NCBI GenBank assembly: GCA_002401525.1
Contig: NVTH01000204.1
Span: 1-5,147, forward strand
Direction: 5' to 3'
Origin: Moraxellaceae bacterium
GTDB lineage: Bacteria; Pseudomonadota; Gammaproteobacteria; Pseudomonadales; UBA3067
DNA length: 5,147 nt
Every line of letters starts with the position of its first letter. The first letter of the stretch is position 1. Shown here piece after piece: positions 1 to 5,147 of this stretch. The notes beneath the pieces are model-generated. The model was not told the DNA's origin. It saw nothing but the letters and a program-made list of their open reading frames with translations, and searched no databases. The translations under genes and the position numbers were made by a program.

Positions 1-1
1 T

Positions 2-156
2 GAGGGGAAACAATACATTAAATCCTGGCCCGGCGGAAAACTTGGTGAGATGGATGATATCAATGGTCCTTTGTTGCTGTAGCCAGTGATGCCGGTGGCT
101 ATATCAACGGTTCTGCTTTGTCTGTGGACGGTGGGTTTTTGGTGCGCTCATATTGA
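2..156 (+). pseudogene. 3' end of a short-chain dehydrogenase/reductase gene, frameshifted (copy 1)
   Basis: The frame is open from the left edge, so the 5' part lies outside the window. It reads EGKQYIKSWPGGKLGEMDD, then INGPLLL, and hits TAG at 80-82. Restoring one T between 80 and 81 continues the protein as LASDAGGYINGSALSVDGG and ends at TGA 154-156. GxxxDINGPxLxLASDA followed by INGSxLxVDGG is the usual C-terminal signature of classical SDR enzymes (NAD(P)-dependent oxidoreductases), covering the last helix and the strand that ends the Rossmann fold. The Tyr-x-x-x-Lys active site would lie upstream of the window. The second copy at 2134 has the extra T, so the deletion is a real difference between copies or a sequencing error. 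As written the protein loses about 25 residues, including the VDGG motif, and is probably inactive. The substrate cannot be inferred. Confidence 0.8.
25..146 (+). repeat. Direct repeat, copy 1 (122 bp)
   Basis: This segment matches 2134-2256 base for base, except that copy 2 has one extra T after the base matching position 80. It begins at CTGGCCCGGCGG and ends at TTTTTGGTGCG, entirely inside the SDR coding sequence. To the left the two copies share nothing. To the right (147 to about 210) they are still alignable, at visibly lower identity. It is far longer than the target-site duplications left by ordinary transposases. Confidence 0.93.
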
Positions 157-625
157 TATTATTTACAAGCACGGATAAATCGTTTCTGTATCGTTAGCCT
201 TTACCTTGATGAACCATAATTTTCCCCGAGCAAAATCGATTACCTTAATTGCGTTTAAGAAACCTTGTATCGCGACAGACCAAGGCTGTCCCATATAAAT
301 TATTTTATAGCTTTGTTGTTAGGACCTTATCCCGAGTTTCGTTATCCAAGCCGGCCTTTTTTCTTAACCGCTTAATACTCATTCTTTTATTGAATTGTGG
401 CTTTGCCGCTTGAAGTTGATTGAGTGCAACATGCTTCATAGAGGTAAATATTATTCCGTAATTGATGCGCTCTAGGAACTTTAGATTTACGGGTTAGCAG
501 CGCATTGTGTTGTTCCTGGAAGGGTGCTTCAACGCTGCAAACCCTTCTGTTTAACACGCAGCAACGATGTCAGGACCAAACACGGCGCGCGAATGGCCCT
601 AACTCTAAATTGTTATGGATCTATA
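157..625. other. Non-coding stretch between the SDR end and the DNRLRE gene
   Basis: I see no convincing gene here in either direction; open frames are short and lack ribosome-binding sites. The first ~55 bases are diverged from, but alignable with, the sequence after SDR copy 2 (about 2267-2320), for example the shared TTCTGT-x-TCG block. A weak 5-bp inverted repeat GACAG/CTGTC sits at 274-290. A GCCGGC followed by a T run lies near 350-362, but its stem is too short to call a terminator. The minus-strand DNRLRE gene ends at 626, so its 3' untranslated region falls here. Confidence 0.6.
519..547. terminator. Inverted repeat, possible transcription end for the DNRLRE gene
   Basis: GAAGGGT at 519-525 pairs perfectly with ACCCTTC at 541-547 across a 15-base loop, and GC/GC inside the loop could lengthen the stem. 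It lies about 80 bases beyond the stop codon of the minus-strand gene at 626. There is no clear T run on either side (TGTTT follows on the + strand), so it is not a textbook intrinsic terminator. It could instead be an RNA-stabilising hairpin. Confidence 0.3.
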
Positions 626-1366
626 TTAATAAGGAGGGACCCTTTCGCGTCGCTCGTCAATAATCGCCCTTTTAGCCGCTCGCTCTTGAGCGCGCTCCTC
701 TCGATCACAAAGTCGTGATCTGTCCACCGTCACCACACTATAATCGATCGTGACAAAGGGCTCCTTATCCGCATCTGCGCCGTACAACTCTCCTGGATTG
801 GTGAACGTAAATTCGGATGCGCGCAGCACCAATGTGAGATAGCCATCGTCAAAATAATCATTTTGTAACTCACTAGACATCGCTAGATTAATGGGCGGCA
901 AGTAGTCATCACTAGCGTGTAAAAATTCAGCGGTCGCTAAATTCAAAAAATCCGAACTCTCATAAATATCATTCCAAGTAATCGTATCCTCGTTCCACCC
1001 GTCGTCTAGCAGCCCGTCAACCCAAAAATCAATGTCAGTGTATGAACCAGTTTCAGCAATCGAAAGCGATACCGAATTAATGATTATTTTTTCGCCACAA
1101 CTCAATTGATTGTAGAGCGACGATAAATTAAATCCAATAATAGAATTCGCGGCATAATTGGACTCAAAATAAACATCAAGTCTACTGTCTCGACCACTCG
1201 CAACGTCCCCAATAAACTCAAAAGTATCTTCATAATCATAATAAGCTCTTAGAGTTGAAGCCTGATCAACATAAACATCTATAACATCTGCGCCGGCTAT
1301 ACTACTAGTGGCGGCGTAACATGTTAAGGCAACTATAGGAGACTGAAATATTTTTAAAGCTTTCAT
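626..1366 (-). CDS. Secreted DNRLRE/CBM96-like domain protein with charged C-terminal tail
   Basis: This is a 246-aa protein. Residues 1-26 look like a Sec signal peptide: K at 3 and 5, a hydrophobic stretch from about 7 to 19, and small residues SSIAGA before the mature start. Residues 27-210 resemble the DNRLRE/CBM96 beta-sandwich family. Supporting features are IIGFNLSSL at 77-84, alternating beta-type strands, the hallmark DDGWNEDTITWND at 121-133, and a last strand LTLVLRASEF with a closing EPFVTIDYS at 202-210. Such domains occur on exported and cell-surface proteins, often carbohydrate-related, and have no catalytic role of their own. Residues 214-246 form a highly charged tail (9 Arg, 1 Lys, 8 acidic), probably helical, which I do not recognise. 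There is no sorting signal, anchor or enzyme domain. Mature Cys are at 90 and 220. The start is supported by AAAGGGA at 1371-1377, 4 bases before ATG. It is a lone gene between the two SDR repeat copies, so plausibly cargo. Its function is unknown; a surface or polysaccharide-binding role is inference. Confidence 0.8.
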   Translation of the reverse strand: MKALKIFQSPIVALTCYAATSSIAGADVIDVYVDQASTLRAYYDYEDTFEFIGDVASGRDSRLDVYFESNYAANSIIGFNLSSLYNQLSCGEKIIINSVSLSIAETGSYTDIDFWVDGLLDDGWNEDTITWNDIYESSDFLNLATAEFLHASDDYLPPINLAMSSELQNDYFDDGYLTLVLRASEFTFTNPGELYGADADKEPFVTIDYSVVTVDRSRLCDREERAQERAAKRAIIDERRERVPPY

Positions 1367-1370
1367 AAAT

Positions 1371-1377
1371 TCCCTTT
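1371..1377 (-). promoter_or_regulatory. Ribosome binding site of the DNRLRE gene
   Basis: Read on the minus strand this is AAAGGGA, ending 4 bases before the ATG at 1366-1364. The spacing is slightly short but acceptable. It fixes the start of the exported protein, whose signal peptide begins directly there. Confidence 0.6.
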
Positions 1378-1398
1378 ATTATAGGTACAACTATTTTA

Positions 1399-1442
1399 AA
1401 TCGAATAATTAATAGGCATCTTTTTTCAAAAATAATTCGATT
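1399..1442. repeat. Inverted and direct repeat upstream of the DNRLRE gene
   Basis: AATCGAAT at 1399-1406 is the exact reverse complement of ATTCGATT at 1435-1442, with 28 bases between. The same block also contains a near-direct repeat: TCGAATAATTAAT at 1401-1413 and TCGATTAATTAAC at 1438-1450 match at 11 of 13 bases. It lies 33-84 bases upstream of the start codon, where an operator could sit. The AT-rich composition makes chance palindromes fairly likely. Confidence 0.35.
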
Positions 1443-1486
1443 AATTAACTCCAAAAAACAACATCTCGATAAATTCAATAGTTAAG

Positions 1487-1509
1487 CTGTTGGGCTATTA
1501 AGCCAACAG
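1487..1509. repeat. Short hairpin upstream of the DNRLRE gene
   Basis: CTGTTGG at 1487-1493 pairs exactly with CCAACAG at 1503-1509 across a 9-base loop. No T run follows on either strand, so it is not an intrinsic terminator. It could be a regulator site or an RNA stem in the leader of the minus-strand gene, or be non-functional. Confidence 0.35.
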
Positions 1510-1920
1510 ATAATCTTGCGGACATCGTCATTTAGATCAATAGGAGCGTATCATAGATATTAATTATGGTAATGTCTATTTAATCTAACGATCACCCTAA
1601 AACTGAAAAGTTACGTTGGTTATTATTTGTTTGCCGTACATATTTTAATCACGCGATTTATTCACTTTTTTACGACATTAATCGCTTAAAGAAAATCTCT
1701 TTTCACTTTCATCTGCTTTTGTGGTTTTCTGAGCACTATGATGCCAGCAATTATTAAAGCTCTTGAATGCCTATAAAGCTTAAGAAAAACGAAAATTCTT
1801 ATACAGTCTCGCTAAGGCCCGCATTCAAGCAGTAAGTGCACCACTCGAATTTTGAAATTTCTATCAATTTAATTAGATTAACGCGCTTCGCTTGTTGGCT
1901 GTTTTATTTATTGTAAGAAA

Positions 1921-2127
1921 GCAGCCCCTGGGCCTCCTCCTTCGAAGGCCAAGGCGCTAAGCTGGCATGACAAAAAAATACGCGTTAAGAGATGAGGCAA
2001 TAGAGAATGCTTATGCGAGAGGGGATCATTCGATGAAAGCAATTGCTGACTGGTTTGGGGCTCATTATTCGACCTGAGCCGAGTGATTTAAAAGCTTGAG
2101 TGCTTGATTGCAAGACCTGACCCCTTG
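1921..2127 (+). pseudogene. 3' remnant of a REP-associated tyrosine transposase (TnpA_REP/RAYT)
   Basis: Only the C-terminal tail survives, spread over two frames. Bases 1921-1977 read AAPGPPPSKAKALSWHDKK, matching the proline-rich linker. An extra A in the seven-A run 1972-1978 shifts the frame. The sequence then reads YALRDEAIENAYARGDHSMK (from 1979) and AIADWFGAHYST, stopping at TGA 2075-2077. A missing base there shifts the frame back to SRVI, a TAA at 2089-2091, then KLECLIARPDPL. RDEAI..AY..GD.SMK.IAD.FG.HYST.SRVIK.LE is the C-terminal helix-turn-helix tail typical of RAYT-type IS200-like transposases in gammaproteobacteria. The catalytic HUH/Tyr domain is absent, so the gene is dead. 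The remnant stops a few bases before the SDR repeat at 2134, so its end marks one boundary of the 2.1-kb flanked segment. I did not recognise accompanying REP palindromes. Confidence 0.75.
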
Positions 2128-2133
2128 TCTGTG

Positions 2134-2256
2134 CTGGCCCGGCGGAAAACTTGGTGAGATGGATGATATCAATGGTCCTTTGTTGCTGTTAGCCAGTGAT
2201 GCCGGTGGCTATATCAACGGTTCTGCTTTGTCTGTGGACGGTGGGTTTTTGGTGCG
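2134..2256 (+). repeat. Direct repeat, copy 2 (123 bp)
   Basis: This is the partner of 25-146, identical apart from one additional T (GCTGTTAGCC here, GCTGTAGCC in copy 1). Its left boundary falls six bases after the last recognisable RAYT codon. To the right, diverged similarity to the sequence after copy 1 continues to about 2320. Confidence 0.93.
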
Positions 2257-2266
2257 GTCTTATTGA
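2134..2266 (+). pseudogene. 3' end of an SDR gene without its 5' part (copy 2)
   Basis: From TGG at 2135-2137 the frame reads WPGGKLGEMDDINGPLLLL, then ASDAGGYINGSALSVDGG and FLVRSY, ending at TGA 2264-2266. Unlike copy 1 the frame is unbroken across the C-terminal SDR signature (INGPxLLLASDA, INGS, VDGG). Upstream there is only the RAYT remnant. No start codon, ribosome-binding site, cofactor-binding region or active site is present, so it cannot make an enzyme. It may be the original chromosomal end of the SDR gene left behind when the 2.1-kb segment arrived. Confidence 0.8.
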
Positions 2267-2357
2267 TAATACTTAAAAGCGGGGCATTGTTTACTTCTGT
2301 TTCGCTTGCTTTGACGGTGACTTTAATAAAGGGCTTGCCTTGCGCGGGAAATTTATT
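2267..2357. other. Gap between convergent SDR copy 2 and the kinase gene
   Basis: This 91-base spacer separates the + strand SDR stop from the minus-strand kinase stop. I see no clear stem followed by a T run in either direction. Its first ~55 bases resemble the sequence after SDR copy 1. Confidence 0.5.
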
Positions 2358-4853
2358 TTATGGGGCTTTATCTTTGGCTGTCTTTGGATCCGCGTCGAAT
2401 CTATTTAACGCTGCTTTTAATAATCCGATATTAATGGGTTTGGAAATATATTCGTTCATCCCTGACTCTAAGCAGTGATTATGATCTTTCATCGATGCGT
2501 TTGCGGTAACGGCAATGATAGGGATGTCCTGATACGCTGACTGGCGGCTTCTGATTTTTTCGGTGGCTTCAAAGCCATCCATTACTGGCATGCAGCAATC
2601 CATAAGCACTAAATCGAATGCTTCTTCGGTTAAGCGATCGAGCGCTTCGCTGCCGTTATTCGCGAGGCAGACTTCATAACCAAGGGACTTAATCATACTC
2701 TGACAGACCGCTTGGTTAGTCTCGTCATCTTCTACAATTAGAATTCTTTCTAGGGGACTTGCTGGCCTGAGGTTGTGACTTGTCTCCGCTAGAGGGCGTG
2801 AATTCGATATTCCTATTTCGTTTTTTTCATCTGTGGCGGGCGTGATATGGACGGTTCTAAATTCGGTAATGGAAAACTTTAAGGTGATGCGAGCCCCTTT
2901 TTTATCGTTATCACCAATTAGAATTTCGCCATCTTGTAGATCCATTATTTTTTTGCATACGGTCATTCCAATTCCAAGGCCACCAAATCTTCGGGTAAAA
3001 GTCTGGTCTGCTTGAAGAAAAGGTTCCAGTATTTCTTCGCGCTTATCTGCGGGGATACCTATCCCTGTGTCACTCACTATTAGAATCAGCTGGGTTTTTC
3101 CGCCTGCTTCCATTTTAAAGCTAGCACTAATTTTAATTTCTCCGCTGTCGGTGAATTTGCAGGCATTCTCAATCAATATACTAATCGCTTTGGTATATTG
3201 TGCTTCGTCGGAATAGATTTCGATCGGCATTAATGAATCGATATTAGTATGTAGACTGAGGCCCTTTTTAGTAATGCTGTCTCTGTGGGATTCGATTGCG
3301 TTAAGTGTTGATTGGTAGGGAGGAAAAAAGCGATTGCAGGGTTCTGTTTGACCTCGATGAAGTTCCGTAAAGCCGATGATGTTATTGACTAGCGCGAGCA
3401 TATTCTCGGCCGATTCACAGGCTAATTCGGTATAGTTAATCGCTCGGCTAGAAACGTCCGAATGATTTGTTTTTGTGCTAGGTTCGGCCGTTTTGGCTAG
3501 TAAAGAAAGCGCCCCAAGGACTCCGTTTAAAGGGGTTCTAAGTTCATGACTAATGGTTGATATGAATGCATCTTTTACGCTGTTAGTTTTTCTTAAAAGC
3601 TCATTATTTTCTTCTAAAGTAGATCTGATTCTTGTTTCTAAGACATGGCGTTTATTTTTTTCGCTATTTATTTTATCTCCGACTGATATAGACAACAGGA
3701 CTAGGGTTACCGCTAGACCTAAATAGATTCCATGAAAAGTCCACCATCCGGCGTCAATCACATTGGAGCTACTCAGCGTGAAGAGAAAAAATGCGATGAA
3801 TGAGGGCGAAAACGCAAATAACCCAATATACCCCGCTTTTAGTTTTAAATAGGCGCAATAAATAAAAACAGCAAATAGAATCGCTGCTACTGCTGCAGTG
3901 AGTACAATGCTTGATAGCCAAAGTCTAAGATCGGTGGCAAAAACTACTAAACTATTGACTATAAGTAGCGCAATCATACATCGAAATAGTAACGCCCAAC
4001 CGGGTAATCGGGTTGGAAGACTCAAGAGTTCACTAATAAATAGCGCTACGAAAATAAAAACGCATGAGGTTAGTCCCCAGAAGTTTTCAGTAGTCCACGT
4101 CAGATAGCTCCCTAAAAAGGGTTGCAGTACACCGTTAAGAAAACTTAGAGAAAAGCTGATCGCGAAAATATAGCATACGTAATAAATATGACTCTTATCT
4201 TTCAGAGTGAATGACAGACATATATTATAAAGTAACAATGTTATAAAAATGCTACTGAATAAGCCGAGTAAATTCGATTCTAAACGGCCCTCACCTAGGC
4301 TGTGTTCTATAGAGCTTATAAAAAGCGGGATAAATAAAGGTGTTTCAGAACGAATACGTAGATAAACAGTGGCGGGTTTATCTTTTCCATTGCTTAAGTA
4401 GAACAAATAATTTTTATTGTTTATTTCACGACTGTCGTAACTTTCTAAAAGGCCCGTCTTGTGTTTTTGGTAGCTTTGTTCGTTGAGTCGGTATATCTCG
4501 ATATAATCAAGAATTGGGAAAGCGATTTCAAGCAGTAGATTGTTATTTCGACTAGAGGTTCTTTGGTCGTGGTAGGTAAACTTAAGCCAGACTGAGGAAT
4601 CGGAAAACCCAAAATTAGGAATATTATTTTTTATGGGTGAGAATCGATGCTGTGACTCTTGATTTAATATGTCGTCAATGGTTAAAGTGGATTCTGGGTC
4701 TAATAGATATTCGACATAGTTACTGCCCGCGGAGATAACCGATTCGTTATCTGTGAATACAATCACTTCGGCTGAGGCGTACGAAAAGTAAAACGAAAAT
4801 ATTAAAACAAGTAGCGGTTTAATAGATGCGTTGGTTATGCAATTAGTGTTCAT
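2358..4853 (-). CDS. 7TMR-DISM hybrid sensor histidine kinase with receiver domain
   Basis: This 831-aa inner-membrane protein should sense an extracytoplasmic signal, autophosphorylate on His and pass the phosphate to its own receiver. Domains in order: signal peptide about 1-28 (ends SYASA); periplasmic 7TMR-DISMED2-like sensor about 30-180 (core FGFSDSSVWLKF at 81-92), a beta-sandwich thought to bind small ligands or carbohydrates; seven membrane helices about 192-392; a short coiled linker about 395-428; HisKA with FISTISHELRTPLNG, phospho-acceptor His436; HATPase with N box IENACKFT (Asn563), G1 DTGIGIP at 595-601, F box EPF at 610-612 and G2 GGLGIGM at 624-630; receiver about 702-818 with acidic pair Asp709/Asp710, phospho-acceptor Asp752 (MDCCMPVMDG), Thr783 and Lys805. 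All key residues are present, so it should be active. There is no Hpt or output domain, so a separate phosphotransfer protein or regulator elsewhere is expected. No strong Shine-Dalgarno precedes the ATG (AAAAGCAG only), but the start is supported because the signal peptide follows directly. The ligand is unknown. Confidence 0.93.
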   Translation of the reverse strand: MNTNCITNASIKPLLVLIFSFYFSYASAEVIVFTDNESVISAGSNYVEYLLDPESTLTIDDILNQESQHRFSPIKNNIPNFGFSDSSVWLKFTYHDQRTSSRNNNLLLEIAFPILDYIEIYRLNEQSYQKHKTGLLESYDSREINNKNYLFYLSNGKDKPATVYLRIRSETPLFIPLFISSIEHSLGEGRLESNLLGLFSSIFITLLLYNICLSFTLKDKSHIYYVCYIFAISFSLSFLNGVLQPFLGSYLTWTTENFWGLTSCVFIFVALFISELLSLPTRLPGWALLFRCMIALLIVNSLVVFATDLRLWLSSIVLTAAVAAILFAVFIYCAYLKLKAGYIGLFAFSPSFIAFFLFTLSSSNVIDAGWWTFHGIYLGLAVTLVLLSISVGDKINSEKNKRHVLETRIRSTLEENNELLRKTNSVKDAFISTISHELRTPLNGVLGALSLLAKTAEPSTKTNHSDVSSRAINYTELACESAENMLALVNNIIGFTELHRGQTEPCNRFFPPYQSTLNAIESHRDSITKKGLSLHTNIDSLMPIEIYSDEAQYTKAISILIENACKFTDSGEIKISASFKMEAGGKTQLILIVSDTGIGIPADKREEILEPFLQADQTFTRRFGGLGIGMTVCKKIMDLQDGEILIGDNDKKGARITLKFSITEFRTVHITPATDEKNEIGISNSRPLAETSHNLRPASPLERILIVEDDETNQAVCQSMIKSLGYEVCLANNGSEALDRLTEEAFDLVLMDCCMPVMDGFEATEKIRSRQSAYQDIPIIAVTANASMKDHNHCLESGMNEYISKPINIGLLKAALNRFDADPKTAKDKAP

Positions 4854-5147
4854 TATACTGCTTTTACATATACCCTAATAATTCATGCATTACCGAAAAA
4901 TTATTGCAGGCCAAAAGCGTAAACTTAGCTGGCTTGAATATGCGTGTAAATTGAAATTATAGCTCATAGCGATTTTCTCTTAGCGTTATTTTTTATAACC
5001 GAAATGGGATTTTTGGTACATGATATTTGGTAACTATTCAGCACAATCCCCCTGAATTTAAGTGATTTTCTTCTTGACAGGGTTTTTAATGAAAGCAATA
5101 GATTCCTGCTCTGTCGCCTCCCTTTGCGTAATATACACTTTAGAAGC
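4854..5147. other. Upstream region of the kinase gene, to the window edge
   Basis: This AT-rich stretch should hold the kinase promoter. A perfect TATAAT lies on the minus strand at 4956-4961, but no matching -35 box is at the right distance, so I do not call a promoter. On the + strand a TTGACA at 5074-5079 and an ATG at 5089 open a frame that runs off the edge (MKAIDSCSVASLCVIYTLE) after a weak AGGG. It could be the start of a divergent gene, but 19 codons are too few to decide. Confidence 0.45.

Larger units (their letters stand above)
1367..1920. other. AT-rich non-coding stretch upstream of the DNRLRE gene
   Basis: No gene is visible on either strand, and the start-codon frames I followed are only about a dozen codons. 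The 150 bases next to the DNRLRE start carry inverted repeats (1399-1442 and 1487-1509), listed separately. From about 1550 to 1870 I see only low-complexity AT-rich DNA. From about 1880 the sequence leads into the RAYT remnant; a frame is open from 1882, but only the part from about 1921 resembles the family. It may be eroded accessory DNA. Confidence 0.55.

Noticed and set aside
300..620. Possible integron attC sites (CTAAC/GTTAG blocks near 318, 493 and 599)
   Set aside because: None fits RYYYAAC...GTTRRRY with a paired imperfect palindrome, and there is no cassette array or integrase.
681..692. CGCTC-TT-GAGCG hairpin
   Set aside because: It lies inside the coding tail of the DNRLRE gene and has a two-base loop with a short stem; likely codon-driven.
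524..718. 64-codon open frame on the + strand
   Set aside because: It overlaps the DNRLRE gene end antisense, has no family resemblance and no ribosome-binding site.
1378..1383. Perfect TATAAT on the minus strand just upstream of the DNRLRE gene
   Set aside because: It lies only 11 bases before the ATG, so transcription from it would start inside or after the ribosome-binding site. No good -35 box is at 16-18 bases. Probably chance in AT-rich DNA.
1931..1950. Palindrome CCTTCGAAGG and GGCCT/AGGCC stem
   Set aside because: It lies in the proline-rich part of the RAYT remnant and follows from its codons; only one copy is present, so it is not a REP element.
2263..2478. 71-codon open frame on the + strand starting at the SDR copy 2 stop
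   Set aside because: Most of it is antisense to the kinase receiver domain, which is well supported; the apparent hydrophobic residues are a by-product.
2833..4107. Two further + strand open frames (2833-3015 and 3898-4107) inside the kinase gene
   Set aside because: Both are antisense to strongly conserved kinase and membrane domains and show no gene signals.
4956..4961. Perfect TATAAT on the minus strand upstream of the kinase gene
   Set aside because: The hexamer 17 bases upstream reads GCTAAG, with almost no match to TTGACA, and there is no extended -10. Not enough for a promoter call.
1..5147. CRISPR array, tRNA, rRNA or toxin-antitoxin pair
   Set aside because: No spaced short repeats, cloverleaf-like segments or paired small overlapping genes were seen on either strand.

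Overview
The window is an AT-rich bacterial segment. It holds two complete genes, both on the minus strand, and several gene remnants in long non-coding stretches. The organism is probably an aquatic or marine gammaproteobacterium. This rests on a 7TMR-DISM hybrid sensor kinase, a REP-associated (TnpA_REP/RAYT) transposase remnant and a secreted DNRLRE-type protein occurring together, so it is an inference and not a taxonomic call.

Layout, left to right: (1) Positions 2-156 are the last ~50 codons of a short-chain dehydrogenase/reductase (SDR) gene on the + strand, broken by a one-base deletion. (2) Positions 157-625 are non-coding with one good inverted repeat. (3) Positions 626-1366 (minus) encode a 246-aa exported protein with a DNRLRE/CBM96-like fold and a strongly charged C-terminal tail. 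(4) Positions 1367-1920 are AT-rich and non-coding, with inverted repeats upstream of that gene. (5) Positions 1921-2127 are the decayed 3' end of a RAYT gene. (6) Positions 2134-2266 are a second copy of the SDR 3' end, frame intact but with no 5' part. (7) Positions 2358-4853 (minus) encode an 831-aa hybrid histidine kinase. (8) Positions 4854-5147 are its upstream region.

The main structural signal is a direct repeat. Positions 25-146 and 2134-2256 are identical except for one base and lie about 2.1 kb apart. They bracket the DNRLRE gene and the RAYT remnant. Past the repeat the two downstream flanks are still related for roughly 60 bp but clearly diverged. This fits insertion of an accessory segment by recombination in the 3' end of the SDR gene, between related but not identical donors. 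No integrase or intact transposase is in the window, so the mechanism is open.

The two intact genes show no operon or obvious functional link. The kinase is an orphan here, with no separate regulator or Hpt gene visible. I found no CRISPR array, tRNA or rRNA, and no convincing new system. The flanked cargo arrangement is the most notable feature.
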